A stretch of 64,000 bases of DNA, from the NCBI GenBank assembly GCA_018268515.1, contig JAFDWK010000010.1, forward strand, positions 62,001 through 126,000, given 5' to 3'. The notes under the pieces were generated by a model, which saw only the letters and a list, made by a program, of their open reading frames with translations, ran no database searches and was not told the DNA's origin. Made by a program: the position numbers and the translations under genes. The stretch is from Actinomycetota bacterium. GTDB taxonomy: Bacteria; Actinomycetota; Actinomycetes; Actinomycetales; Microbacteriaceae. Below are positions 16,798 to 26,635 of the stretch, piece by piece; within the stretch, counting starts at the first letter, position 1; every line of letters starts with the position of its first letter.

Positions 16798-17837
16798 GCT
16801 GCCGCCAGGGGTGTGAGAAGCGGATACAGGGCGAGGGCCACGACGGCCGAGGGGAGCACACTGTCCAGCCGGTCGAGCAGGCCCCCGTGCCCCGGGATCC
16901 AGGAGCTCATGTCCTTGATCCCGAGATCGCGTTTGAGCAGAGACTCGCCCAGGTCGCCGACCGTGGCGGAGGCGACGAGCGCCGCACCGAAGATGAGGCC
17001 CGCCCACCACGGGAGTCCGAGCATGTAGAAGCCGATGAGGGCTCCGGCGACCAGCGAGCCGACCACGGCGCCCGCGAAACCTTCCCAGGTCTTCTTCGGG
17101 CTGACGCGCGGGGCCATCGGATGCCGGCCGCCGCGGCCGAACAGCAGGCCGGAGGCGTACGCGCAGGTGTCGGCGACCACGACCACGACGATGAGCGCGA
17201 GCACCCACCATTCTCCGCGCGGCTGGCGCAGCAGCATCAGCACGACCGCGCCGAGGAACGGCACGTACACCGGGATGAAACCGCTCGCCATCGCATCCGT
17301 GAGCACCTCGCCGTAGGTGCGGCCGTCCTTCACGATCATCTGGGCGACCAGGCGCCACACGACCACGCCGAACACGGCGACGAAGAGCATGACCCAGGTC
17401 AGCCACGGATCCGCGAAGTACCCGCCCGCGGCCAGGGCCGCAGCGAACACCAGCTGCGGCCACAGGTCGATCTTGCGACCGCCCATGCGCAACGCGAGCA
17501 CCAGTTCCCACACCGCGAGCAGGATGATCGCGAGGCCGATCACCGCGAACGACCACTTGGCGAACAGCAGCGACGCCAGGATCACGCCGCCGATCAGCAG
17601 GCCGACGCCGATCGCGACGACGAGGTCACGGCCGGTGCGCTCCTTGATCCGCTCGTTCGCCTGATCGAGCTGATCACGGGCATGCGCGACGTGCGTCTCG
17701 AGCTCGGCCTTCCTCGCGCGGAACTGCCGCTGCAGGTTCTCCCCGCTGCGCAGGGGCGGCTCCTCGCCCGCGCGCGGCGGAAGCGGCGGACGGGGCGGGA
17801 TCCCCGGCACGCCGTCGTCGTCGGAGGGTGTGCTCAT
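16794..17837 (-). CDS. cdsA: Phosphatidate cytidylyltransferase (CDP-diglyceride synthase)
   Basis: 347 aa integral membrane enzyme making CDP-diacylglycerol from phosphatidic acid and CTP. The first 75 residues are Pro-rich then charged and probably cytoplasmic. About eight membrane segments follow. The family signature near the C-terminus is present (DLGESLLKRDLGIKD, then PGHGGLLDRLDS). It follows frr by 8 bases in the rpsB-to-cdsA operon and overlaps the DivIVA-like gene. Confidence 0.94.
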   Translation of the reverse strand: MSTPSDDDGVPGIPPRPPLPPRAGEEPPLRSGENLQRQFRARKAELETHVAHARDQLDQANERIKERTGRDLVVAIGVGLLIGGVILASLLFAKWSFAVIGLAIILLAVWELVLALRMGGRKIDLWPQLVFAAALAAGGYFADPWLTWVMLFVAVFGVVVWRLVAQMIVKDGRTYGEVLTDAMASGFIPVYVPFLGAVVLMLLRQPRGEWWVLALIVVVVVADTCAYASGLLFGRGGRHPMAPRVSPKKTWEGFAGAVVGSLVAGALIGFYMLGLPWWAGLIFGAALVASATVGDLGESLLKRDLGIKDMSSWIPGHGGLLDRLDSVLPSAVVALALYPLLTPLAAA

Positions 17838-17845
17838 CGGCCGTC

Positions 17846-18400
17846 TCAGACCTCGAGGAGCTCGGCCTCTTTGCGCTTCACGGCGTCGTCGATGAGGTCG
17901 ACGTGCTGACGCGTGAGAGCGTCGAGCTCCTTCTCGCCGCGGGCGATCTCGTCCTCGCCGAGCTCGCTCTTCAGCGCGTCCAGCTCGTCCTTGGCCTTGC
18001 GACGGATGCCGCGCACGTGCACCTTCGCGTCCTCGCCCTTGCTCTTGACGAGCTTGACATACTCCTTGCGGCGCTCGGCCGTGAGCTCCGGCATCGTGAC
18101 GCGGACGATGTTGCCGTCGTTGGACGGGTTCGCGCCGAGGTTCGGCATGTCGCGGATCGCCTGCTCGATCGCTTTCAGCGCCGACTTGTCATAGGGTGTG
18201 ACGATCAGCGAACGCGCTTCGGGGTTGGCGAGCGACGCGAGCTGAGCGAGCGGGGTCGGCGTGCCGTAGTAGTCCACCAGGACCTTCTGGAACATCTGCG
18301 GGTTGGCACGGCCGGTGCGCACCGTGCTGAAGTCCTCCTTGGCGGCCTCGACGGCGCGCTGCATGCGGGAGGTGGTGTCGGCGAGGACATCCGCGATCAC
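17846..18400 (-). CDS. frr: Ribosome recycling factor
   Basis: 184 aa, normal length. Splits post-termination ribosomes with EF-G. Recognised by [30 protein letters not shown] and the C-terminal [16 protein letters not shown]. The GTG start has AGGAG six bases upstream. A TAGACT -10-like box (18439-18434, minus strand) upstream suggests its own promoter after the pyrH hairpin. Confidence 0.97.
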   Translation of the reverse strand: MIADVLADTTSRMQRAVEAAKEDFSTVRTGRANPQMFQKVLVDYYGTPTPLAQLASLANPEARSLIVTPYDKSALKAIEQAIRDMPNLGANPSNDGNIVRVTMPELTAERRKEYVKLVKSKGEDAKVHVRGIRRKAKDELDALKSELGEDEIARGEKELDALTRQHVDLIDDAVKRKEAELLEV

Positions 18401-18450
18401 GGTGACTCCTATTCGTCAGTGGGTTGCGTCTCAAGTCTATCGGGGCCGAT

Positions 18451-18501
18451 GCACGGATCCCCGGCCCGGGGCCCTGCGGCGCGGCCCGGGGATCCTCGTG
18501 C
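18451..18501 (-). terminator. Hairpin between pyrH and frr
   Basis: Arms GCACGgATCCCCGG... and its near-complement (18483-18501) form a long GC stem around a loop that can itself fold. It starts 5 bases after the pyrH stop. Likely a terminator or attenuator limiting read-through to frr. Confidence 0.55.
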
Positions 18502-18505
18502 GTCG

Positions 18506-19222
18506 TCAGGCGATGACGCGGGTGCCGATCGGCTCCCCCAGAAGCGCCCGGGTGATGTTGCCGGCCGGCTCCATGCCGAACACCCGCATGTCCATGCCGT
18601 TGTCCATGCACAGGCTGAACGCGGTGGAGTCCACGACCTTGAGGCCGCGCACGAGGGCGTCCTGGAAGGTGATCTCCTCGATGCGCTCGGCATCGGCGTC
18701 CTTCTTCGGGTCGGCGGTGTAGATCGCGTCCACGCCGTTCTTCGCGACCAGGACCTCATCGGCGCCGATCTCGAGCGCACGCTGCGCGGCGACGGTGTCG
18801 GTGGAGAAGTAGGGCAGGCCCGCCCCGGCGCCGAAGATCACCACACGGCTCTTCTCCATGTGGCGCTCGGCGCGCAACGGCAGGTACGGCTCCGCGACCT
18901 GGGTCATCGCGATCGCGGACTGCACCCGAGGGGACGCCCCGGCCTGCTCCAGGAAGTCCTGCAGGGCGAGGGCGTTCATGACGGTGCCCAGCATGCCCAT
19001 GTAGTCGGCCCTGGCACGGTCCATGCCGCGCTGGCTCAGCTCCGCGCCGCGGAAGAAGTTGCCGCCGCCGACGACGACGGCGATCTCCACGCGGTCGGTG
19101 GCGGCGGCGATCTCACGGGCGATCTGGCTGACGATGTCGGGATTGACCCCGAGCTGTCCGCCGCCGAAGGCCTCGCCGGAGAGCTTGAGGACGACGCGGC
19201 GTCGACCCTGTCGTTCGGTCAT
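18506..19222 (-). CDS. pyrH: Uridylate kinase
   Basis: 238 aa. Phosphorylates UMP to UDP for pyrimidine nucleotide supply. It is an amino-acid-kinase fold protein with [12 protein letters not shown] at the N-terminus, [10 protein letters not shown] and [27 protein letters not shown]. The ATG at 19222 has AGAGGA upstream, better than an in-frame extension to 19300. A TAGTTT hexamer around 19250 could be its -10, separate from tsf. Confidence 0.96.
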   Translation of the reverse strand: MTERQGRRRVVLKLSGEAFGGGQLGVNPDIVSQIAREIAAATDRVEIAVVVGGGNFFRGAELSQRGMDRARADYMGMLGTVMNALALQDFLEQAGASPRVQSAIAMTQVAEPYLPLRAERHMEKSRVVIFGAGAGLPYFSTDTVAAQRALEIGADEVLVAKNGVDAIYTADPKKDADAERIEEITFQDALVRGLKVVDSTAFSLCMDNGMDMRVFGMEPAGNITRALLGEPIGTRVIA

Positions 19223-19355
19223 GGAGTGGTTCCTCTCATCCGTGGAACAAACTACCGTGCAGAGCACGGAAGAAGACGAGCGATGCGCTGTGCGCGGCAC
19301 AGAGCGACGTGACCGATGCGCCGCGCCGGCGCACCGGATCCTGGGGGGGGCATGA

Positions 19356-19393
19356 CGAAGGGGTCCGGACCCTGATGGATCCGAACCCCTTCG
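19356..19393 (-). terminator. Terminator after tsf
   Basis: CGAAGGGGTTCGGATCC and a nearly exact complement form a 17-bp stem with a 4-base loop, starting 6 bases past the tsf stop. No T-run. Confidence 0.75.
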
Positions 19394-19399
19394 ATGCTG

Positions 19400-20227
19400 T
19401 TACGCGCCGACCTTGAAGCGGGCGAAACCCGTCACGGTGAGACCGGCGTCCTTCGCGACCTGGCCGACGGACAGCTTGTTGTCCTTGGCGTAGTCCTGCT
19501 CGAGCAGGGCGACCTGCTTGAAGAACGCGGTGACGCGGCCCTCGACGATCTTCGGCAGGGCGGCCTCGGGCTTGCCCTCGTTGCGGGAGATCTCGGTGAC
19601 GATCTCGCGCTCCTTCTCCACGTCCGCGGCCGGGACGTCCTCACGGGTGAGGTAGGAGGGGTTCGCGAACGAGATGTGCTGCGCGATGCTGCGCGCGGTC
19701 TCCGCGTCGTCACCGGCGTAGGCGACCACGACGCCGATCTGCGGCGGCAGGTCCTTGCTGGTGCGGTGCAGGTAGACCTCGGTGTGCTCGCCCGAGATGG
19801 TCACGACGCGGCGCAGCTCGACCTTCTCGCCGATGATCGCGGCCTCGTCCGAGATCAGCTGCTCGACGCTCTGACCGCCGGCGTCGGCCGCCAGAGCGGC
19901 CTCGACGGAGTCGGCCTTGACCGCGGCCACGGCGTCGGCGACCTTGTCGGCCAGCGCGATGAAGCGCTCGTTCTTCGCGACGAAGTCGGTCTCGCAGGCG
20001 AGTTCGACGAGCGTCACGGCGCCGTCCTGTTCGCGGGCGACGACCAGGCCCTCGCTGGTGGAACGGTCAGCGCGCTTGGCGTTGCCCTTCGCACCCTTCA
20101 GGCGCAGGATCTCGACGGCCTTCTCGACGTCGCCGTCGGCCTCCTCGAGCGCCTTCTTGGTGTCGACCATTCCCGTTCCGAGCTGCTCACGCAGCGCCTT
20201 GATGTCGGCGATGGTGAAGTTGGCCAT
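19400..20227 (-). CDS. tsf: Elongation factor Ts
   Basis: 275 aa. Nucleotide exchange factor for EF-Tu. It has an N-terminal UBA-like domain ([21 protein letters not shown]) and the core motif [12 protein letters not shown]. It ends [14 protein letters not shown] lies 10 bases before the ATG. It follows rpsB by 48 bases, the universal rpsB-tsf pair, and is closed by a hairpin. Confidence 0.97.
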   Translation of the reverse strand: MANFTIADIKALREQLGTGMVDTKKALEEADGDVEKAVEILRLKGAKGNAKRADRSTSEGLVVAREQDGAVTLVELACETDFVAKNERFIALADKVADAVAAVKADSVEAALAADAGGQSVEQLISDEAAIIGEKVELRRVVTISGEHTEVYLHRTSKDLPPQIGVVVAYAGDDAETARSIAQHISFANPSYLTREDVPAADVEKEREIVTEISRNEGKPEAALPKIVEGRVTAFFKQVALLEQDYAKDNKLSVGQVAKDAGLTVTGFARFKVGA

Positions 20228-20275
20228 GTTGTGGTGGCTCCTTGCTTCGTATGTGTGCGTGGTGATTGCGGGCGT

Positions 20276-21172
20276 TTACTTGTCGGTCGACTCGGCGTCG
20301 GCGACCTCGGCCGCCGTCTCGCCGGCAGCAGCGGCGATCGCCTCGTCGTGCGCAGCGGCGCCGGCCTCGTCCGCGGCGGACTCGGTCGCGGCGACCTCGA
20401 CGGCGGGAACGGTCTCGGCGGGGGCCTCGAGCAGCTCCTGCTCCCACTCGGCAAGAGGCTCCGCGTCACCGGCATCCGGGTTGTGCTTGAGCTGCAGGCC
20501 CTCGGCCGCGGCGTCGGCGATGATGCGGGTCAGCAGCGAGACGGAGCGGATCGCGTCGTCGTTGCCGGGGATCGGGTACTGGAAGTCGTCCGGGTCCGCG
20601 TTGGTGTCGAGGATGCCGATCACCGGGATGCCGAGCTTCTTGGCCTCGTCGATGGCGAGGTGCTCGCGCTTGGCGTCGACGACCCACAGTGCCGACGGGG
20701 TCTTGGTCAGGTTGCGGATGCCGCCCAGCGACTTGTGCAGCTTGTCGAGCTCGCGCTTCTTGAGCAGGAGCTCCTTCTTGGTGAAACCGGAGGCGGCCGG
20801 GTTCTCGTAGTCGAGCTCCTCGAGCTCCTTCATGCGGGCGAGACGCTTCGCGATGGTGGAGAAGTTGGTGAGGAGGCCACCGAGCCAGCGCTGGTTGACG
20901 TAGGGCTGGCCCACGCGGGTCGCCTGCTCGGCGAGGATCTCCTGCGCCTGCTTCTTGGTGCCCACGAAAAGGATGGTGCCGCCGTGCGCGACGGTCTCCT
21001 TGACGAAGTCGTAGGCCTTGTCGATGTAGCCCAGCGACTGCTGCAGGTCGATGATGTGGATCCCGCTGCGCTCCGTGAGGATGAAGCGCTTCACCTTCGG
21101 GTTCCACCGGCGGGTCTGGTGTCCGAAGTGAACGCCGCTGTCGAGCAGCTGGCGGATGGTGACGACGGCCAT
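20276..21172 (-). CDS. rpsB: 30S ribosomal protein S2
   Basis: 298 aa. It begins [31 protein letters not shown] and contains the S2 stretch [11 protein letters not shown] and [14 protein letters not shown]. The C-terminus carries an Ala/Glu-rich acidic tail of about 55 residues, a common actinobacterial extension. AAGGAG is well placed before the ATG at 21172. Heads the rpsB-tsf unit. Confidence 0.97.
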   Translation of the reverse strand: MAVVTIRQLLDSGVHFGHQTRRWNPKVKRFILTERSGIHIIDLQQSLGYIDKAYDFVKETVAHGGTILFVGTKKQAQEILAEQATRVGQPYVNQRWLGGLLTNFSTIAKRLARMKELEELDYENPAASGFTKKELLLKKRELDKLHKSLGGIRNLTKTPSALWVVDAKREHLAIDEAKKLGIPVIGILDTNADPDDFQYPIPGNDDAIRSVSLLTRIIADAAAEGLQLKHNPDAGDAEPLAEWEQELLEAPAETVPAVEVAATESAADEAGAAAHDEAIAAAAGETAAEVADAESTDK

Positions 21173-21332
21173 GGTCGTACTCCTTGCTGGTTGAGGTTGT
21201 GCGGCCGATCGGGCGATCGGCTGCCCTGGTGCCCGGCGCGCACTCCGCCTTCTCTCGAAGGACCTGTGGAGTGTTCGCCACGTTGAACGCTGTGGGCACG
21301 CGTAGTCACCCCGACATACGGGATGCCCTGCA

Positions 21333-21370
21333 AGCATATCAGGGTCACGGCCCCGGAACGCGCGCGTTCC
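21333..21370 (-). promoter_or_regulatory. Candidate rpsB promoter with overlapping 16-bp palindrome
   Basis: TATGCT (minus strand, 21338-21333) is a good -10, about 160 bases before rpsB. The perfect palindrome GGAACGCGCGCGTTCC (21355-21370) covers the expected -35 place, where no consensus -35 is seen. It may be an operator or chance. Confidence 0.35.
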
Positions 21371-21457
21371 ATCCGCACAATCGCCCCCGGACACGGACAC
21401 CGCACCGATCACGCGCACGGCGGCCCGCACCGCTTCTGACGCGCGCAGGATCGTGAC

Positions 21458-22114
21458 ATGTGCCCCTCCGCCTCGCCGGCACCCGCCTCACCGGCGCCCA
21501 CCTCCGCCTCGCCCACACCCGCCCCCGCCTCGCCGGTGCGCGCGTGCGTACGCCGCGCACCGGCCGCCGTGCTGATCGTCACTGTGCTGCTGGGCGGGCT
21601 CGTCCCGGTGCTGGGGCCTGCCCTGCCCTCCGCGACGGCCGCGGCATCGGCCGCGGCGTCTGCCGTGCCCGCTGCCGTCGACGACCCCGCCTTGCCCGAC
21701 GGGGACTGGCTCTGGCCTGTCACGGGGGCACGCTCGGTCGTGGCGCCGTTCCGCGCGCCGGCACACGACTACGGTCCCGGGCACCGCGGCATCGACATCT
21801 CCGCCGCCGGCGAGGTGCGCGCTCCGGCGGACGGGGTGATCGCGTTCCGCGGGGTCGTCGTGGATCGGCCGCTGCTGACGATCGATCACGGCAACGGCCT
21901 GGTGACCACGCTCGAGCCGGTGCAGTCCGCGCTCTCCCCTGGCACCGCGGTGCGCCGGGGCGACGCCGTCGCCGTCGCGGCGGCGGGCGGACATGCGCCG
22001 GCGGGGACGCTTCATGTCGGCGTGCGCTGGGGCGGGGCCTACATCAACCCGATGCTGCTGTTCGGAGGTGTGCCGCGCGCGGTGCTGCTGCCCTGCGGCG
22101 CCGGCGGCTGCTGA
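21458..22114 (+). CDS. M23/LytM-type envelope protein, probably without peptidase activity
   Basis: 218 aa. An Ala/Pro/Ser-rich N-terminus is followed by a hydrophobic export segment (about 38-58) and an M23 LytM domain. The zinc-ligand motif HRGID (GHRGIDISA) is present. The later HxH motif reads TLH in [10 protein letters not shown]: the second, zinc-binding His is kept but the catalytic first His is Thr. That suggests a regulatory LytM protein, or a variant enzyme. It probably acts at the cell wall. Start uncertain. Divergent from rpsB. Confidence 0.8.
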   Translation: MCPSASPAPASPAPTSASPTPAPASPVRACVRRAPAAVLIVTVLLGGLVPVLGPALPSATAAASAAASAVPAAVDDPALPDGDWLWPVTGARSVVAPFRAPAHDYGPGHRGIDISAAGEVRAPADGVIAFRGVVVDRPLLTIDHGNGLVTTLEPVQSALSPGTAVRRGDAVAVAAAGGHAPAGTLHVGVRWGGAYINPMLLFGGVPRAVLLPCGAGGC

Positions 22115-22210
22115 GGCCGCACCGCGCATCCGCCCGATCGCGCGCGGGTGCGTGGCCTCGCTCCCCGGAGACTCCAGCCCTCGCGCGCGGCACGTGGGCG
22201 GCGGATCCCG

Positions 22211-23113
22211 TCACGCCCGGGGGTGTGCGAGCCGGTAGGTCGCCGTGAGCCGCTCCGCGGACACATGCGTGTAGATCTGCGTGGTGCCCAGGCTCGCGTG
22301 GCCGAGGATCTCCTGCACCGCGCGCAGATCCGCCCCGCCGTCCAGCAGGTGCGTCGCCGCGGAATGGCGCAGCGCATGCGGCCCGACGGTCTCGGCGCCG
22401 ATCACGGGCGCGAGCACGCGCGCGACCAGCTCGTACACGGCTCGTGGGCCGAGCGCGCCCCCGCGGGAGCCGCGGAACAGCCCCGGTCCCGGCCGATCCG
22501 TGCGCGCCACGAGCACCGGACGTGCCCGGCGCAGGTAAGAGGCGACGGCGTCCCGCGCCGGCGCTCCGAACGGCACCACGCGCTCCTTGCCGCCCTTGCC
22601 GAGCACCCGCGCCGTGCCGCGATCCAGATCGATGTCGTCGACGGCGAGCCCGCACAGCTCGGAGACGCGCATGCCGGATCCGTAGAGCAGCTCCAGGATC
22701 GCGCTGTCCCTGAGCCGGAGGGGATCCCCGTCCAGCGCCGCGTCGCGCGCCTCGTCCAGCAGCACCCGCATCGCATCGGCGGAGGCGACGGCCGGCAGCG
22801 TCCGCCCGCGCTTCGGCGCCACCAGACGCAGGGCCGGGTCGGCGGGCACCAGAGCGGACTCGGTCGCCCACGCGAAGAACGACCGCACCGCGGCCGTGCG
22901 CCGGGCGAGCGTCGATCGGGCATCTCCGCGCTGCGTCGCCCGCCACAGCCATTCCCGGAGGGCTTCGAGATCGACCTCGACGAGCGCGGCGTCCTGGGTG
23001 GACGCGGCGAGATCCGCCAGATCCGATCGGTAGGCGCGTACCGTCGCCGGGGACAGCCGGCGCACCTGGGACAGGTGCACCGTGAACGCCGCGGCGGCCT
23101 CGGATACGCGCAT
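22211..23113 (-). CDS. xerC: Tyrosine recombinase XerC-like
   Basis: 300 aa. Resolves chromosome dimers with XerD. Full catalytic set: R149 (GSGMRVSE), K173 (GKGGKER), H246 and R249 (HALRHSAAT), H272 and nucleophile Y281 (LGHASLGTTQIYTHV). The N-terminal SAM-like core-binding domain spans residues 1-95. Usual length, no integrase add-ons, and located next to dprA, so it is housekeeping and not phage. It starts 107 bases after the dprA stop. Confidence 0.9.
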   Translation of the reverse strand: MRVSEAAAAFTVHLSQVRRLSPATVRAYRSDLADLAASTQDAALVEVDLEALREWLWRATQRGDARSTLARRTAAVRSFFAWATESALVPADPALRLVAPKRGRTLPAVASADAMRVLLDEARDAALDGDPLRLRDSAILELLYGSGMRVSELCGLAVDDIDLDRGTARVLGKGGKERVVPFGAPARDAVASYLRRARPVLVARTDRPGPGLFRGSRGGALGPRAVYELVARVLAPVIGAETVGPHALRHSAATHLLDGGADLRAVQEILGHASLGTTQIYTHVSAERLTATYRLAHPRA

Positions 23114-23220
23114 GACTCCAGCATGCGCGCATCGGGGCGGCCTCGGCGGGAGCACGCGCGGGAGAGCGTCGTCGACCCGCGCTGCGGAGCCGGGGCCCGC
23201 TCCGGTCCGCATCGGACCGG

Positions 23221-24480
23221 TCACGGGACGAGGCTGCGCCATCCGCGGTCGATCCGCACCGCGCCGCCGTCGAGCTCCAGGATGCCCAGAAGAGCCTCCA
23301 CACGGTCGAGGCCCAAGCCGCTGAGCCTCGCGAGTTCGGCGCTGCTGCGGGCGACCCGGAGGTTCAGCGCATCCGCGAGGCGGATCATGTCCGGATCTTC
23401 GGATGGCGCGCGCATCGCCGGCGGACTCTCGCCGAGCAGCTCGCGCACCTCGGCGACGGAGGTGACGCAGCGGGCGTCGTAGTCGCGCAGCAGCCGATGG
23501 CACCCGGCGGAGGTGGTGGAGGTGATCGGCCCCGGCACCGCGCCCAGCGGGCGCCCGAGGGATGCCGCATGGCCCGCGGTGTTCAGGGATCCACTGCGCT
23601 GTCCGGCCTCGACGACCACCGTCGCATCCGAGAGCGCGCTGATCAACCTGTTCCTCGCGAGGAAGCGCCATTTGGTCGGCGCCGCACCGCAGGCGACCTC
23701 GCTCACCAGTGCTCCGCCCGCGACGATCCGCTCGAAAAGCGAGGCATGACCGCTGGGATACGGCCGGTCCACCCCTCCGGCGAGAACCGCGACAGTCCTT
23801 CCGCCGGCGCGCAGGGCCGCGCGATGGGCGGTGCCGTCGACCCCGTACGCGCCGCCGGAGAAGACGACGCGGCCCTCGGCCGCGAGCTCACCGGCGAATT
23901 CCCCCGCGACGTGCTCCCCGTAGCTCGACGCGGCCCTCGCGCCCACGATCGCAACGCCCGGGCCCGACAGCGCCGCGGGATCCCCGCGAAGCCAGAGCCC
24001 GAGCGGCGCGTGCGCGGCGAGGTCGCCCAGCGAGGCAGGCCACTCCGGATCCGCGGGCAGCAGGAGCCGCGCCCCGATCCGCGCCGCCGTGCGCAGGGCC
24101 GCGACATGCGCTTCGGGTTCCAGCCGTGTCGCCCAGCGCCGGCGGCCGTCCCGCAGCGCCGCGGCCGCGGGGCGTTCGTCCTCCTCGGTCGTGACGGTGG
24201 CGACGCGGGCGTCGCCGAGCGCGACCTCCAGCGCGTCCCCGGCCCCGAGCGCCCCGACGAGCGCCCCGGCGACGCCGTCACCCGGCTCGACCAGCAGACT
24301 CCAGATCAGGCCGTCCCTGACGGCCGGGTCCTCGACGTCCGCGCGGACCCGCGCCGCCGCCTCGAGGAACCGTGCATCGTCGCGCAGCGCCTGCAGCCGA
24401 CGCGACTGCTCCGCCGAGCTCGGCACGCGCTGTCCCGTCCCGCTGTCTCGCGCCGGGCTCATCCGCTCCCCCGTGCTCAT
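23221..24480 (-). CDS. dprA: DNA-processing protein DprA
   Basis: 419 aa. Binds incoming single-stranded DNA and loads RecA during transformation. The Rossmann-like DprA core is seen in VAIVGARAASSYGEHVAGEFA, FSGGAYGVDGTAHRAAL, LAGGVDRPYP and NRLISALSDATVVVEA. N- and C-terminal helical domains flank it; the C-terminal part looks like a winged helix (SSAELARLSGLGLDRVEALL). ATGA overlap with yifB. The gene is widespread in actinobacteria not known to be competent. Confidence 0.93.
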   Translation of the reverse strand: MSTGERMSPARDSGTGQRVPSSAEQSRRLQALRDDARFLEAAARVRADVEDPAVRDGLIWSLLVEPGDGVAGALVGALGAGDALEVALGDARVATVTTEEDERPAAAALRDGRRRWATRLEPEAHVAALRTAARIGARLLLPADPEWPASLGDLAAHAPLGLWLRGDPAALSGPGVAIVGARAASSYGEHVAGEFAGELAAEGRVVFSGGAYGVDGTAHRAALRAGGRTVAVLAGGVDRPYPSGHASLFERIVAGGALVSEVACGAAPTKWRFLARNRLISALSDATVVVEAGQRSGSLNTAGHAASLGRPLGAVPGPITSTTSAGCHRLLRDYDARCVTSVAEVRELLGESPPAMRAPSEDPDMIRLADALNLRVARSSAELARLSGLGLDRVEALLGILELDGGAVRIDRGWRSLVP

Positions 24481-26006
24481 GCCGTCATCCCCTTCTTCAG
24501 ATACAGCGCTCTCCCGACGTGGGCGAGGCCCGGGACGTCGGCGCCGTCGAGATCGGCCACCGACCACGCCAGCCGCAGCACCCGGTCGTAGCCGCGCAGG
24601 GTCAGTGCGCCGCGTTGCAGGGCGCGATCCAACGGCGCCCTCGCCTCCACGGGCAGGCGACGCTCGCCCTGCCGCAGCCACGTCCCCGGAACGTGCGCGT
24701 TGAGCCGCCACGGTGTGCCGTCCCAGCGCCGCGCGGCGCGGTCCCGCGCCTCCTCCACCCGCCCCCGCGCCCTGGCCGTCGACAGCGTGCCCCGCTCCTG
24801 CGCGGTGACCTGCGCCGCGGACACGCGTGCGACGCGCACCTCGATGTCGAGGCGGTCCCGGATCGGCCCGGAGAGCCTCGACGCGTAGCGCCGGATCGAT
24901 GCGGGCGGGCAGATGCATTCCTCGCCCACCACGCCGAACACCCCGCACGGACACGGATTCGTGGCCAGCACGAGCTGGAACCGCGCAGGGAACCGCGTCG
25001 TGAACTCCGAGCGGTGGATCTCGATCGAGCCGGACTCCAGCGGCTGACGGAGCGCGTCGAGCACGGCCCGGGGCGCTTCGGCCGCTTCGTCGAGGAAGAG
25101 CAGACCGCCGTGGGCCCGTGCGATCGCACCGGGGCGCGCGGATCGCGAGCCGCCACCGATCATGGCCGCGATCGAGGCGCTGTGGTGCGGGGCCACGAAC
25201 GGCGGCCGGCGGTCCAGGCGTGTGAGCGGTTCTCCCATGAGCGAGCGGATCGAGGCCGTCTCGAGCGCCAGCTCCTCCCCCAGATCGGGGAGGATGCCTG
25301 CGAGACGCCGCGCCAGCATCGTCTTGCCCGCCCCCGGAGGCCCGGACAACAGGATGTGGTGGCCGCCGGCGGCCGCCACCACGAGCGCGGCGACGGCGTC
25401 ATCCTGCCCGATGACGTCGGCGAGGTCGGGTTCCTGCTCCGCCGTCTGCGGCACCGGCGCGGCGAGCACCGGCACGGTCTCGCCGGGATCGGCGATCTCC
25501 GCACCGTGCAGCAGCGCGACGTGCGTGAGACTCGCTGCGGCATGCACGTCGAGCCCCGGCACCAGTCGTGCCTCGGCCTCGTTACCCACGGGCACGACCA
25601 CCCGCTCGAACCCCGCCTCTCTGGCCGCGTGCAGAGCCGGAAGCACCCCCGCGATCGGCCGCAGGCGGCCGTCCAGCCCCAGCTCGCCGAGGTGCACGGT
25701 GCGCGCCATCGACCCCGGCTCCAGCGCACCCCCGGCGCCCAGAGCCGCCACCGCGATGGCCACGTCGAACGCGGCTCCATGCTTGGGCAGGCTCGCCGGT
25801 GACAGGTTGACCGTGAGCTTGCGGCGCGGCAGATCGAGGCCGCTGTTCTTGCAGGCGTTGTGCACGCGGCGCACGGCCTCGCCGAGCGCCCGGTCCGCCA
25901 ACCCGATCAGGTCGAACCCCGGGGTCTGCTGGGAGAGGTCCGCCTCGACGTCGACCATGTGCCCGTTCACACCGGTCAGCGCGACCGCCCAGGTCCGCGC
26001 GGTCAT
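24477..26006 (-). CDS. YifB/ComM-family AAA+ ATPase
   Basis: 509 aa. It has an N-terminal Lon-like domain (TARTWAVALTGVNGHMVDVEAD...) and an AAA+ core with Walker A GPPGAGKT (about 222) and Walker B LLFLDEA. It also has a Cys-rich NPCPCGVFG...CICPP loop and a C-terminal Mg-chelatase-like domain. In ComM of Vibrio and relatives this is a branch-migration helicase acting in transformation; a general recombination role is likely here. ATGA overlaps on both sides (yraN, dprA). Confidence 0.9.
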   Translation of the reverse strand: MTARTWAVALTGVNGHMVDVEADLSQQTPGFDLIGLADRALGEAVRRVHNACKNSGLDLPRRKLTVNLSPASLPKHGAAFDVAIAVAALGAGGALEPGSMARTVHLGELGLDGRLRPIAGVLPALHAAREAGFERVVVPVGNEAEARLVPGLDVHAAASLTHVALLHGAEIADPGETVPVLAAPVPQTAEQEPDLADVIGQDDAVAALVVAAAGGHHILLSGPPGAGKTMLARRLAGILPDLGEELALETASIRSLMGEPLTRLDRRPPFVAPHHSASIAAMIGGGSRSARPGAIARAHGGLLFLDEAAEAPRAVLDALRQPLESGSIEIHRSEFTTRFPARFQLVLATNPCPCGVFGVVGEECICPPASIRRYASRLSGPIRDRLDIEVRVARVSAAQVTAQERGTLSTARARGRVEEARDRAARRWDGTPWRLNAHVPGTWLRQGERRLPVEARAPLDRALQRGALTLRGYDRVLRLAWSVADLDGADVPGLAHVGRALYLKKGMTA

Positions 26007-26365
26007 CGCAGGTCCCGCAGGTGCTCGAGCGATCCGATCGCGGGATCGGCCCCGACGATCCCGATGGCCTCGAGCCGCAGCGCGCGTCCGCGGCTGGCCA
26101 TCGGATGCTCCCGCACCCAGACGTGCACGAGCCGCCACAGCCTCTGCCGCTTGCGCTCGTCGATCGCCTCGAACGGATGCCCGTAATCGAGTGTGCGCCG
26201 GGTCTTCACCTCGACGAAGGAGAGCGTGGTGTCCCGCTGCGCGACGATGTCGAGCTCACCCAGTTCGCACCGCCAGTTGCGGTCGAGGATCCGGTACCCG
26301 AGTCGGGTCAGGTGCTCTGCGGCGCGGTTCTCCCCCGCGCGTCCGAGATCGTCCTTGGCTGCCAT
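26003..26365 (-). CDS. YraN/UPF0102 endonuclease-fold protein
   Basis: 120 aa, a Holliday-junction-resolvase-like fold. The PD-(D/E)xK-type core is visible as GELDIVAQRD...FVEVKTR (E, D, E-x-K). AGENRAAEHLTRLGYRIL is the family's N-terminal pattern. Exact function is not established in the family. It is translated with yifB through an ATGA overlap, suggesting shared DNA processing. Confidence 0.9.
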   Translation of the reverse strand: MAAKDDLGRAGENRAAEHLTRLGYRILDRNWRCELGELDIVAQRDTTLSFVEVKTRRTLDYGHPFEAIDERKRQRLWRLVHVWVREHPMASRGRALRLEAIGIVGADPAIGSLEHLRDLR

Positions 26366-26635
26366 GCGGACAGCTTCGCGGGTGCGCGGGCGCCGTGGGA
26401 CGCCGTTCGCGCAACCGGTGCGGAACCTCGCCGATCACCCGGCTGGGGAGGACGAACGCGACGCAGGTGGCGACCGCGGGGTGTGAACGAACGGTGTGGA
26501 TGCACAGCGTGAACGCACGGGCGCGATCGTCGGGCGCGGCATGCGCCTGCTCGTCATCGCATCAGCGTCGGAACGACGGGGCGCCCGCTTCGCGCGGCAT
26601 GTCCGACGCCGGCGGAACCGGTCGCGCCGTCGCCG

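Noticed and set aside
21458..22129. Repetitive Ser/Pro/Ala N-terminus as a possible tandem-repeat gene
   Set aside because: The CCCGCCTCG-like words are irregular and look like a codon-biased low-complexity export leader of the M23 protein.
22211..23113. XerC-like gene as a phage or island integrase
   Set aside because: Short housekeeping length, adjacent dprA/yifB, no attachment-site repeats and no tRNA nearby.
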